Source: Haloglomus halophilum (GTDB lineage Archaea > Halobacteriota > Halobacteria > Halobacteriales > Haloarculaceae). Taken from it: a stretch of DNA of 64,000 nucleotides. The notes below the pieces were generated by a model. It ran no database searches. It saw only the letters and a program-made list of their open reading frames with translations, and had not been told where the DNA came from. Position 1 is the first letter of the stretch. Each line of letters begins with the position of its first letter. Shown here piece after piece: positions 21,303-29,987 of this stretch. A program made the translations under genes and the position numbers. Where the stretch lies: assembly GCF_024298885.1 (NCBI RefSeq), contig NZ_CP101166.1, positions 1,178,001 to 1,242,000 on the forward strand, written 5' to 3'.

Positions 21303-21962
21303 TCAGACCGGGAGGCCCGGACCGGGGAGGCTCGGCAGGTCGTCGCCCGGGAGACCCGGCAGCTCGTCACCAGGGAGACCAGGGGCCTCGGGCGGGCTCG
21401 GGAGTCCGGGGTCCTCCGGCGGGCTGGGCGAGATCGGCGGGCTCGGGAGACCGGGGGCGCCGCCGCCACCGGGGCTCTCGGTCGCCGTCTCGCAGGGGTT
21501 CGACGCGCCCTCCGGCGGGAGCGTACACTCGACGGAGCCGCCGACGGTGTTGCCGGCCACGGAGACGTTGCCGCCGCCACCGACGGTCCCCTCCTGGGCC
21601 TCGGCGTCGACACCGCCGCCACCGTTGGCGTTGGCCGCGACCGGGCCGCCACTGACGGAGACGCCGCCCTCACCGTTGCCACCGGACGGGCCGGCCGCGA
21701 CCGTCACGCCGCCGTCCGCGCCGCCCTGACTGGTTCCGCCACCGCCGGCGACCTCGACGGTCACGCCATCAGCCCCGCCGTCGACGTTCACCACACCGTC
21801 GGCGACGCCGCCGGTATCGCCACCGTCGGCGATACCGAGCCCGTCACCGATTCCGAGGCCGCCATCGTCGCCCGCAGCAGCGGCCGGGCTCGCGAGGAGC
21901 CCGAGGGCCACGAGTGCGGTTATCGTTGCTGTTGCCATCATCCGGACGCGTGTGCGGTCCAT
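21303..21962 (-). CDS. secreted glycine-rich protein with PGLPG-type C-terminal repeats
   Basis: About 219 aa. An N-terminal Sec signal peptide (MATATITALVALGLL... ending ASPAAAAG) is followed by a very Gly-rich region with VAGGGG, GGNGEGG and VGGGGN runs, a short Cys pair (VECTLPPEG...NPCE), and a Pro/Gly/Leu repeat tail (PGLPSPPEAPGLPGDELPGL and following). There is no catalytic motif. It may be a cell-surface or extracellular structural protein. The start ATG at 21962 is preferred over the longer frame since the signal peptide follows it. The protein at the window's right edge has a similar LPGL motif. Confidence 0.7.
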   Translation of the reverse strand: MDRTRVRMMATATITALVALGLLASPAAAAGDDGGLGIGDGLGIADGGDTGGVADGVVNVDGGADGVTVEVAGGGGTSQGGADGGVTVAAGPSGGNGEGGVSVSGGPVAANANGGGGVDAEAQEGTVGGGGNVSVAGNTVGGSVECTLPPEGASNPCETATESPGGGGAPGLPSPPISPSPPEDPGLPSPPEAPGLPGDELPGLPGDDLPSLPGPGLPV

Positions 21963-22160
21963 GATACATACTACCAGCAATGGTGATTGACCGTGTAGTT
22001 AGTGCCGGGACCCACCGGCGATTTAAATGAACGGTCAATACAGGGGCACGAAACGACTAGCCTGTCGCCGCGCCGCCGGGTCGGCGGCGAGGGAGCCACG
22101 ACAAGAGCCGCGGCCACCGGTACCAATCGGTTTTTCCACGCGTGCCGCACAATCTCGGGC

Positions 22161-23489
22161 ATGACCGACCTGTCGCTCCCGGCCGAGCCCGAGGTTCCCG
22201 ATGTCGCCACGGACGGCGTCTGGCTGACCTGCATCGACTGCGGCGAGACGCACGCGCCGTTCGACGATATCATCTACACCTGCCCGGACTGCGGAGCACT
22301 GCTGGAGGCCCGCTACGACTCGTACCCCGGCTTCGACGACTTCGAGGGCCCGAAGTCGGTGTGGCGCTACAGCGCCGCGCTTCCCTTCTCCGAGGGGGTG
22401 ACGCTCCCGGAGGGCGGGACGCCACTCCACCGCGTCCCACGCCTCGAAGACGACCTCGGAGTCCGCAACCTCCGCATCAAGCACGAGGGCATGAACCCGA
22501 CGGGGTCGTTCAAGGACCGCGGGATGACCGTCGGCGTGAAGGTCGCAGAGCGTCTGGGCGTGGACCGGCTCGCCTGTGCCTCGACCGGGAACACCTCGGC
22601 CGCGCTCGCGGCGTATGGCGGCCGCGCGGACCTGGAGACGCTGGTGCTCCTGCCGGCCGGGAAGGTCGCCGCCGGGAAGATCGCCCAGGCCGCGCTCCAC
22701 GACGCGCGCATCCTGGAGGTCGAGGGGAACTTCGACGCCTGCCTCGACCGCGTGCAGGACCTCGCGGACCGCGGCGAGGCGTATCTGCTGAACTCGCTCA
22801 ACCCCTTCCGGCTGGAGGGGCAGAAGACCATCGGCCTCGAGATACTGGAGGAGTTCTACGACGACCACGGCCGCTTCCCCGACCGCATCTGCCTCCCGGT
22901 CGGCAACGCCGGCAACACCGCGGCGCTGTACAAGTGCTTCCGCGAGCTGGTCCGGAGCGGCGACCTCGCACCCGGCGACGTGCCGAAACTGACGGGCGTA
23001 CAGGCCGAGGGCGCGGCGCCGATGGTCGAGGCAATCGAGGAGGGACTCGATGACACTCGCCGCTGGGAGGACGTCGAGACCATCGCGACGGCCATCCGCA
23101 TCGGGAACCCGGTCAACGCCCCGAAGGCGCTCCCGGGCATCCGCGAGACGGGCGGCACCGCGGTCTCGGTGAGCGACGAGGAGATCACGACGGCCCAGCG
23201 CGACCTCGCGCGCGAGGGCGTCGGCGTCGAACCCGCATCGGCCGCGTCGGTCGCGGGCCTGCGCAAACTCCGCCGGCAGGGCGAGGTCGACGCCGGCGAG
23301 GACGTGGTCTGCCTGACGACGGGCCACCTCCTGAAGGACCCCGACGCGGCCGCGAAAGCGGGCGCGGACCCCGAACCGGTCCCGAACGACACGGACGATA
23401 TCCTCGCACACCTCGCGGGCGAGTCGGTCGCGGCCGGCGGAAGCGGGGACGCGGAGGGCCTGCTCGCGCGGCTGAAGGGCCTGTTCTGA
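22161..23489 (+). CDS. thrC: threonine synthase
   Basis: PLP enzyme that converts O-phosphohomoserine to threonine, 442 aa. Residues 24-44 form a four-Cys zinc-ribbon-like start (CIDC ... CPDC) seen in archaeal threonine synthases. The PLP lysine lies in NPTGSFKDRGMT (Lys118), followed by CASTGNTSAALAAYGGRA and the phosphate-binding PVGNAGNTAALYKCF. The C-terminal VCLTTGHLLKDP is characteristic of the family. The ATG at 22161 begins the conserved protein; the upstream in-frame sequence is non-coding in character. Confidence 0.95.
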   Translation: MTDLSLPAEPEVPDVATDGVWLTCIDCGETHAPFDDIIYTCPDCGALLEARYDSYPGFDDFEGPKSVWRYSAALPFSEGVTLPEGGTPLHRVPRLEDDLGVRNLRIKHEGMNPTGSFKDRGMTVGVKVAERLGVDRLACASTGNTSAALAAYGGRADLETLVLLPAGKVAAGKIAQAALHDARILEVEGNFDACLDRVQDLADRGEAYLLNSLNPFRLEGQKTIGLEILEEFYDDHGRFPDRICLPVGNAGNTAALYKCFRELVRSGDLAPGDVPKLTGVQAEGAAPMVEAIEEGLDDTRRWEDVETIATAIRIGNPVNAPKALPGIRETGGTAVSVSDEEITTAQRDLAREGVGVEPASAASVAGLRKLRRQGEVDAGEDVVCLTTGHLLKDPDAAAKAGADPEPVPNDTDDILAHLAGESVAAGGSGDAEGLLARLKGLF

Positions 23490-23611
23490 GGCGCGGGTCC
23501 CGAGTACGCCCCACGGCCGGCGCGCCCTACCGGAAACGATGGCGTGCGGAGCGCCGACGGGCGTCTGACGCCTCCCGTGGGTACTTGTAACAGGGGTACC
23601 CGCGACCCCGC

Positions 23612-24001
23612 ATGGCCTCGACCGAGACCGACCCCGAGTCCGAGACGCAGTTCGTCCGGACGACGGGTCTCGAGGAGCAGCGACCGACCGACGAGCGCAC
23701 GCGGTTGCGCGCCCGGGTCGCGGACCTGGAGTCCGAGCTCGCGCGCAAGGAGGCCGTCCTCGCCGAGCGCAACGAGGAGATCGCCCGCCTGCGCCACCGA
23801 CTCGACCGGCGCGAGCAGGCGCTGGCCGAGCGCGAGGCCGACCTGAAGGCGGCGCGCGAGGACCTCGAGAACGCCGAGGAGTGGGCGGAGTTCCTCGACC
23901 GCGAGCTGCGGGCCCAGCGCGACCGCGTCGGGTCGCTGGAGGCCCGCGTCGAGTCGCTGGAGTCGCGCTCGTTCCTGGACCGCCTGCGGGACCTCTTCTG
24001 A
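23612..24001 (+). CDS. small coiled-coil protein, unknown function
   Basis: 129-aa protein made almost wholly of heptad-like helices: RTRLRARVADLESELARKEA onward, rich in Arg, Glu, Leu and Ala, ending in SFLDRLRDLF. It should form a long coiled coil. The next gene (24089) encodes a shorter protein of the same build, ending LARLRDWLTG, suggesting a tandem duplication. A TACTTGTAAC box lies about 27 bases before the ATG. I do not recognise a named family; such proteins can be scaffolds or polar-tip factors, but nothing here decides. Confidence 0.72.
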   Translation: MASTETDPESETQFVRTTGLEEQRPTDERTRLRARVADLESELARKEAVLAERNEEIARLRHRLDRREQALAEREADLKAAREDLENAEEWAEFLDRELRAQRDRVGSLEARVESLESRSFLDRLRDLF

Positions 24002-24088
24002 ACCCGACCCCGTCGGAGAGGTAGCTGCCAGCCGTCCGTCGCGTGTCTGACGGGGGTTCTTGTCACACCGTACCATACCGACGGGCGG

Positions 24089-24370
24089 ATGGCGTCACGC
24101 TCCCCCGAGGCCGCTGGGGACGGATGGGGGCACGACGACGACGAGGAACCGACCGCGACCGCACACCGGGACCCAGCGACAGGGCCCCCGGAGGACCGCC
24201 AGCGTCACCTGCGCGCACGGGTCGCCGAACTGGAGGCCGAACTGGACCGCAGCCACGACCGCGTCCAGCGGGTCATCGACCAGTACGAGTCCATCATCGA
24301 CCAGCGACCGGCGGCGGGGTCCCGGAACCGGGGACCGCTGGCCCGCCTGCGGGACTGGCTCACGGGCTGA
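24089..24370 (+). CDS. small coiled-coil protein, shorter neighbour of the 23612 gene
   Basis: 93 aa. The first 35 residues are disordered and acidic (GHDDDEEPTATAHRD); then comes a helix with heptads (HLRARVAELEAELDRSHDRV and IDQYESIIDQ) and the C-terminal LARLRDWLTG. This shares the LRARV(A)(D/E)LE-E register and an R-L-R-D end with the upstream gene. A TTCTTGTCAC box stands about 30 bases before the start, mirroring the upstream gene's TACTTGTAAC, so the two may respond to the same control. Function unknown. Confidence 0.65.
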   Translation: MASRSPEAAGDGWGHDDDEEPTATAHRDPATGPPEDRQRHLRARVAELEAELDRSHDRVQRVIDQYESIIDQRPAAGSRNRGPLARLRDWLTG

Positions 24371-24504
24371 CCGGCGGCGTGCGAACGCCGCCGGCGCCCA
24401 CGACACGCACGTCGAGCGGCTGCGCCACCCAGTGACGCGAGACAGCCCGGCCCACGCAGGACGAACAGCCAGTCCTCTGTGGCCGTCCGAGGGGGGTGAG
24501 AGAG

Positions 24505-27147
24505 TCAGAAGGGGCTACCGCCGAGCAGGCCCCCGTCCGCGGCCGCCCCCTCGTCCGCTGGCACCCCGGGCGGCTCGACCGGGAGGTCGGCGGCGGCTCG
24601 GTTCTCGTCGCCGCCGCCCGGACCGCCCTGACCACGGGCACAGAGCCGGAGCGTCCGCTCCGTGGTACCGGCATCGACCTCGACCGCCCGCTCGCCGAAC
24701 GAACCCATGAGCGTCAGCGTGGCGGGCCCGTCGCTCTCGACGACGAGCGTCAGGGGCTGCGTGGGGTCGAGGCCGGCCTCCTCGACGTACACCGTCGCCT
24801 CCCCCGCTCCCTCCAGGGTCACGTCCAGTTCGTTCGCGCCAGCGCCCGCGTCCGGCCGCCCGAGAACGCGGGTCCCACGCTTCAGATGTGGGTCGGGGTC
24901 CCGGCCGAAGCCACGGAAGTCCTCGGCCAGCGGCTCGGCGTAGCCCTCGACCCGGGAGATGGCGTCGACCAGCCCCGAGCCGGCATCCTCGCGAGGCGTG
25001 ATGTCGTGGACCCAGTACGCCCCGTCGTGGACCAGCCCCAGGTCACGAAGTTCGGGCGCCACCGCGTCCATCGCGGGCACCGCGCGGTAGGTCACGCGTT
25101 CGGGGGCGCGCGTGACGGTCCCGTCACCGAGGAACGCCCCGTCGAGGAACCGCTTGCCCCGCTCCCAGTTGTCCCGCACCGCGAACAGGAAGTGGTCGTA
25201 GCCCGGGAACACGTCGAGCTCGTGTGGATAGCCGTGGTCGCGCAGTTGCTGGGCGTAGTTGACCGGGCCCGTCACCGGGACCAGTTCGTCGTTGGCGCCG
25301 TTCCACATGAGCAGCGGGACGTGCCGGAGGTTGTCGCTGACCTGCATCACGTTGTGCCGGCTGCCGACGAGGTCGTCGGTCGGGCCACCGGCGGGGTCCT
25401 CGTCCGGCGGGCCGACGGTGGCGAACCCCTTCGCGAACAGGTCCGGGTAGTGCGAGGCGAACCGGTAGGTGGCGTAGCCGCCCATCGAGTAGCCGCCGAC
25501 GGTGACGCGGTCCTCGTCCACGGTGTAGCGCGCCCGGAGGTCGGCCCACGCCTCGAACACGGCGAGTTCGGCCACGTCGTGGTACCACTGACCCGGACCG
25601 CGGGCCTCGGGCGTGAGGATCATCGCACCGCGTTCCTCGCCCAGTTCCTGGATGAGGTCCGGCGAGTACACCTCGTACTGGTTGTACGTCCCCGACAGCG
25701 AGTGCGGGTGGACGTGCAGCGGCGCGCCCTCGTCGGGGTCGTAATCGGAGGGCACGTACACCGAGTACGGCTGGACGCGCCCGGAGAGCACGTCCTCGTG
25801 GCCGGCACTGGCCAGTTCGAAATCACGGCCCGCGACCGACTGGTCCGTGTTGCCCGCGCGGTCCTCGATGCCCTCGCCGTACTCGTACGGACCCGCTCCG
25901 GTGCCCGAGTCGAGTCCCTCGAGGTCGACGCGGGAGGCGTACAGCCGGTCGACGAACCCCTCCGTCGGCACGTCGACCTCGGTCACCCCCTCGCGGAGCT
26001 TCGCGAAGTCGATGTCGGCGTGGAACCCGAGGAGGAGGCGGTCCGCGAGCGCCTTGGCCTGCCCGTGCTCGCGCCAGTGGCCGAACCCGACCGCGCGCGA
26101 GCCGTTGAGCTGTGTCTCCTCGACCTCGCCGAGCAGGTCGCCCGGCCCGGTATCCTCGTCGAACTGGGGCGCGCCCATCGGCTCCTGGTCGGGACTGCGG
26201 AACCCGACGTTGAAGACGGGGGGCGCGTCGCTCCCGTTCACGCCGCCGGGCTGATCGGCCGAGGGGCGGTTCGCCACGGGCGCGAACGCGCCGTCACCGT
26301 CGTGGATGCCCGTGACGCAGTAGTGGCGCCAGGCGGCGCCGCTCTCGCCACCGCCACCGACGCCGCTGCCGTCGGTCGCGGGCGGTTCGATGGGGACCCG
26401 GACCTCGATCTGGTTGCGCTCCGTGTCGACGGAGACGCGGTCGTCGCCGAGCGCCTCCCCGTCGAGTTCGGCGCCGGTCCCCCACGTCACGACGCGGTGC
26501 TCGACGGGTGCGCCCAGGTCGCCCAGGCCGTAGCCCCAGTCCTCGACCGCCCCGTCGTTGCCGCTGACGGTGACGTTGTCCGCGCCGGTGTCGATACCGA
26601 GCGCGACGATGGCGGCATCCGGCTCGACCATCGTGTTCAGCGTGATCCGGTAGGCGACCTCCTCGTCGCGGTCGCTGTCGGCCGGCGCGTCGACGACCCG
26701 GCAGCGGACCTCCAGCAGGTCGGCGGCGTTGTGGCGGTAGACCTCGTCGTCGGTGGGATAGACGTAGTCGCCGGTCGCGCCCCCGTACACTGTGTTCGAG
26801 GGCTGGGCCGTCGGCGGGGTTCGGGTGGGACTGGTGTCGGCGCCGTGGTCGTCGTAGACCCAGTCCTGGTAGCGGAACTCGCCGTCCTCGTAGCCGGTCG
26901 CGCCCGAGACGAGCAGCGGGTCGGCACTCCATCCAGGGCCGTTCTCGAACTGCGGCGCGACCGCCGGGCTGTCGTAGAGAACGCTCGGCCCGGGCCGGGG
27001 CGAGGTGTTGTCCGCGCTACCGCAGGCCGGCGGGGCGTCGGTCCTCCCGTGGTCGGCCGCCGCCGAGCCGGCGACCCCGAGGCCGACCAGCGTGCCGGCC
27101 GTCCGGAGGACCGAACGTCGTGCGATACCGTTCCTGTCGTCGTGCAT
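24505..27147 (-). CDS. Tat-exported multidomain alpha/beta hydrolase (prolyl-oligopeptidase/esterase-like)
   Basis: 880-aa extracellular protein. Residues 10-32 are a twin-arginine signal (ARRSVLRTAGTLVGLGVAG). The N-terminal third, with repeated TWGTG and VRVPIEPP strands, looks like a beta-sandwich substrate-binding region similar to those of glucodextranase-like surface proteins. The second half is a serine hydrolase: YVPSDYDPDEGAPLHVHPHS, then the nucleophile elbow GYSMGGYATYRFA (Ser at about residue 551), and a likely acid/His region PLLMWNGANDELVPV and FPGYDHFLF. A beta-rich C-terminal domain follows. It may be a depolymerase or peptidase of the S9 type; the substrate is not clear. It stands alone, divergent from the ABC genes at 27298. 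Confidence 0.78.
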   Translation of the reverse strand: MHDDRNGIARRSVLRTAGTLVGLGVAGSAAADHGRTDAPPACGSADNTSPRPGPSVLYDSPAVAPQFENGPGWSADPLLVSGATGYEDGEFRYQDWVYDDHGADTSPTRTPPTAQPSNTVYGGATGDYVYPTDDEVYRHNAADLLEVRCRVVDAPADSDRDEEVAYRITLNTMVEPDAAIVALGIDTGADNVTVSGNDGAVEDWGYGLGDLGAPVEHRVVTWGTGAELDGEALGDDRVSVDTERNQIEVRVPIEPPATDGSGVGGGGESGAAWRHYCVTGIHDGDGAFAPVANRPSADQPGGVNGSDAPPVFNVGFRSPDQEPMGAPQFDEDTGPGDLLGEVEETQLNGSRAVGFGHWREHGQAKALADRLLLGFHADIDFAKLREGVTEVDVPTEGFVDRLYASRVDLEGLDSGTGAGPYEYGEGIEDRAGNTDQSVAGRDFELASAGHEDVLSGRVQPYSVYVPSDYDPDEGAPLHVHPHSLSGTYNQYEVYSPDLIQELGEERGAMILTPEARGPGQWYHDVAELAVFEAWADLRARYTVDEDRVTVGGYSMGGYATYRFASHYPDLFAKGFATVGPPDEDPAGGPTDDLVGSRHNVMQVSDNLRHVPLLMWNGANDELVPVTGPVNYAQQLRDHGYPHELDVFPGYDHFLFAVRDNWERGKRFLDGAFLGDGTVTRAPERVTYRAVPAMDAVAPELRDLGLVHDGAYWVHDITPREDAGSGLVDAISRVEGYAEPLAEDFRGFGRDPDPHLKRGTRVLGRPDAGAGANELDVTLEGAGEATVYVEEAGLDPTQPLTLVVESDGPATLTLMGSFGERAVEVDAGTTERTLRLCARGQGGPGGGDENRAAADLPVEPPGVPADEGAAADGGLLGGSPF

Positions 27148-27297
27148 ACCCCACCCTGTGTGGACACCAGCGTAGGCCCGCTGCCGTCACACGACGGCCG
27201 TTCAAGCGCGTCCCACGAGCCCGAGTCTCGATGACACGACACACGACGAAATGCCGTTTCCGGGCCGCTTAACCGGCTTCGCGGCCTCCATTCGCTA

Positions 27298-28299
27298 ATG
27301 ACCCTGGCCATCCGGACCGAGGACCTCGTGAAGGACTACGGCGACGTCCGGGCGCTGGACGGCCTCTCGCTGGAGGTGGAGCAGGGGGAGTTCTTCGGCC
27401 TGCTCGGCCCCAACGGCGCCGGCAAGACGACCTTCATCAACACGCTGGTCGGCCTCGCGCGGGCGACGGGCGGGACCGCCGAGGTGTTCGGCCACGACGT
27501 GGCGGACGACTACCGCGAGGCCCGCAACCGCATCGGCCTCGCCCCCCAGGAGTTCAACGTCGACCGCTTCTTCCCCATCCGCGAGGTGCTCGAACACAAG
27601 GCGGGCTACCACGGCGTCCCGCCGGCCGAGGCCTCCGAGCGCGCGGACGAGGCGCTCCGCACCGTCGGCATCTACGACAAGCGCGACACCCGGTTCGACT
27701 GGCTGTCGGGCGGGATGAAGCGGCGCTTCCTGCTCGCCCGCGCGCTCGTGACGGACCCGGACCTGCTCATCCTCGACGAGCCGACGGCCGGCGTGGACGT
27801 CGAACTGCGGCGGGACCTGTGGGAACTCATCGAGCGGCTCAACGCCGGCGGGACGACCATCCTCCTGACCACCCACTACATCGAGGAGGCCGAACGCCTC
27901 TGTGACCGCGTCGCCATCATGGACGAGGGGCGCCGGGTCGAGGTGGCGACGCCGGACGAGCTCCGGGCCCGCGGGACCGACACCGTCCGCCTGACGCTGG
28001 CCCAGCGGCCCGCCGCCGTCCCGAGCGCGGTCCGGGCCATCGACGGCGTGCAGGATGCCACCCTCGACGGCGACGGCCTCTCCGTGACGGCCGCGGGCGG
28101 CGGCCGCGTCGCGCCCGACCTGATGCGGACGCTGGAGGACGCGGGCCACCGGGTCGTCGATATCGACATCCGGCGGGCCTCGCTGGAGGAGGTGTTCGTC
28201 GCCATGACCCGACGGGACGAGGGAGGCGACGGGGCGGAGAACGGTCACGACGCGGAGCGCGAAATCGCCGCGGCCGACGGAGGGTTGCACGATGAGTGA
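27298..28299 (+). CDS. ABC-2 type exporter ATPase
   Basis: 333-aa cytoplasmic ATPase. Walker A LGPNGAGKTTF (about 38-48), signature WLSGGMKRRFLLARAL, Walker B LLILDEPTAGVDVE and the H-loop LLTTHYIEEAERL are all canonical for the drug/Na+-exporter (CcmA/DrrA) group. The C-terminal 100 residues form a regulatory extension typical of this group. The stop overlaps the permease start by eight bases (ATGAGTGA), so the pair is translationally coupled. The exported substrate is unknown. A second, distinct pair of the same kind is at 34333-36401. Confidence 0.9.
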   Translation: MTLAIRTEDLVKDYGDVRALDGLSLEVEQGEFFGLLGPNGAGKTTFINTLVGLARATGGTAEVFGHDVADDYREARNRIGLAPQEFNVDRFFPIREVLEHKAGYHGVPPAEASERADEALRTVGIYDKRDTRFDWLSGGMKRRFLLARALVTDPDLLILDEPTAGVDVELRRDLWELIERLNAGGTTILLTTHYIEEAERLCDRVAIMDEGRRVEVATPDELRARGTDTVRLTLAQRPAAVPSAVRAIDGVQDATLDGDGLSVTAAGGGRVAPDLMRTLEDAGHRVVDIDIRRASLEEVFVAMTRRDEGGDGAENGHDAEREIAAADGGLHDE

Positions 28300-29152
28300 C
28301 GACCCGGACACCCGGCCCGACGGTGGTGCGCTCGGCGTGAGCACGGACACGGCCCCGAGCGAGCGGGGCGGCCGGGGCGTCGGCTTCCGGTCGCTGCTGA
28401 AGCGGGAGATCCTCCGGTTCGTCCGGCGGCCGCGCAACACCTTCCTCCCACCGGCCATCACCAACATCCTCTACTTCGCCGTCTTCGGCGTGGTGCTGGG
28501 CGGCCGCATCGACCAGATCGCCGGCTTCGACTACATCCTCTTCATCCTGCCCGGCCTCGTCGTGCTGGGCGCCATCTCCAACGCCTTCGAGAACTCCGCG
28601 TTCTCCATCTTCCACGGCAGATGGAACGACTACATCCACGAGGTACTCACCTCGCCGCTGTCGTACCGCGAGCAGGTCGCGGCCTACACGCTCGCCTCGA
28701 TGCTCCGGGGGCTGATGGTCGGGTTCATCATCGTCGGCGTCGGCCTCGTCTTCCTGCCCTTCGCCATCGACCGGTCGTTCGTCCCCATCGAGCGGCCGTT
28801 CTACCTCGTGGCGTTCATGCTCGTCGTCACGACCCTGTTCGCCTCCTTCGGCGTGATGGGTGGGCTCTGGGCCGAGGACTTCGACTACCTGACGGTCCTC
28901 AACCAGTTCATCCTCCGGCCGCTCGTGTTCTTCGGCGGCGTCTTCTACTCGCTGGACGTGCTCCCGCCGCTCTACCGGACGCTGTCGCTGCTGAACCCGA
29001 TGATATACATGGTCAACGGCGTCCGCTACGGCTTCCTCGGCTACGCCGACGTGGACCCCAACGCCTCGCTGGTCGTGCTGACGGGGCTGACGATTGCGGT
29101 CATCGCGGCGAACGTGGCGCTGTTCCGGCGTGGGTACGGGCTCATCGACTGA
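28292..29152 (+). CDS. ABC-2 type exporter permease
   Basis: 286-aa integral membrane partner of the preceding ATPase with six hydrophobic segments. The stretch VLTSPLSYREQVAAYTLASM and the C-terminal RPLVFFGGVFYSLDVLPP...LNPMIYMVNGVRYG are hallmarks of ABC-2 membrane proteins (DrrB/NodJ group). The first 35 residues are polar and variable. It overlaps the ATPase gene and ends about 80 bases before a separate gene with its own TATA box. Confidence 0.88.
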   Translation: MSDDPDTRPDGGALGVSTDTAPSERGGRGVGFRSLLKREILRFVRRPRNTFLPPAITNILYFAVFGVVLGGRIDQIAGFDYILFILPGLVVLGAISNAFENSAFSIFHGRWNDYIHEVLTSPLSYREQVAAYTLASMLRGLMVGFIIVGVGLVFLPFAIDRSFVPIERPFYLVAFMLVVTTLFASFGVMGGLWAEDFDYLTVLNQFILRPLVFFGGVFYSLDVLPPLYRTLSLLNPMIYMVNGVRYGFLGYADVDPNASLVVLTGLTIAVIAANVALFRRGYGLID

Positions 29153-29234
29153 TTGCACCGCGAATTCGGGCCGCAGCAGGCCTGAACGACCGTTCGAGCC
29201 TAGATTTTTATCAGATACTCGAACTTCGCTAGCT

Positions 29235-29963
29235 ATGCTCGCGGAACTGGCATTCGGGGGGCTGTTCGCGCTGGGGGGCCTGCTGATGATCACGTTCGGC
29301 CTCGTCACGTACGCGCGGGGCCGGGTCATCGCCCGTGGACCGAAGACACCGATGGGGAACGAGGGCAAGCAGGTCTACTGCACCGGGACGGTCGCGACCG
29401 ATAACTGCGAGGTCGGACCGCTGTCGGGCGAGCCCTGCGTCAACTACGTGCTCAAACTGGAGCGGGATTCTGGTGGCGACCACGGCGGCTACACGGATGT
29501 CAGCGAGGTGCGGACGACCAACGAGTTCATCGTCGACGAGGGGGACGCCCGCATCCGCTTCGAGCCCGAGATACTGGCGGCCCATCCGGAGATGTTCGAG
29601 TACCCGTTCCAGGTCAACTACGCCAAAGAGCGGGTCGAGGACGAGTCGGACATCCCGGAGTCGGTCCGGGAGACGGGGCTCATGGACGACGAGAACCTCT
29701 CGCTCACCCGGGAGCGACTCACCGAGGTGCGGCTGGAGCACGGCGACGACGCCTGCTGCGTGGGCACGTTCGAGGGGGACCATCGGGCCGACGCTACCCA
29801 CCGCTTCCGCTCGGGTGGCGTGACGACCGACTTCAGCAACGAGTCGCCCGAGCAGTTCGAGAAGGGGAACAACCTCGTCTCCGTCGCGGCGTACGTCGTG
29901 TTCGGCCTCGGGTTCGCGACCCCAGGGACGGGGATGTTGCTCGTGACGCTCGGGTGGGTCTGA
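29235..29963 (+). CDS. membrane protein with GIDE-like domain, unknown function
   Basis: About 242 aa. One or two membrane spans at the N-terminus (FGGLFALGGLLMITFGLVTY), a cytoplasmic/exposed beta-rich domain (YCTGTVATDNCEVGPLSGEPCVNYVLKLE), then a final C-terminal hydrophobic hairpin. The layout resembles the GIDE (MULAN E3-ligase-type) domain found in archaeal membrane proteins: 'V.G.V......L..P.SG..CV.Y...(V/L)'. The RING domain of eukaryotic versions is absent. TTTTTATCA is centred about 27 bases before ATG 29235, indicating a leaderless start. Confidence 0.6.
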   Translation: MLAELAFGGLFALGGLLMITFGLVTYARGRVIARGPKTPMGNEGKQVYCTGTVATDNCEVGPLSGEPCVNYVLKLERDSGGDHGGYTDVSEVRTTNEFIVDEGDARIRFEPEILAAHPEMFEYPFQVNYAKERVEDESDIPESVRETGLMDDENLSLTRERLTEVRLEHGDDACCVGTFEGDHRADATHRFRSGGVTTDFSNESPEQFEKGNNLVSVAAYVVFGLGFATPGTGMLLVTLGWV

Positions 29964-29987
29964 GCCCGCCTCCGACTGCGGGAGGGG

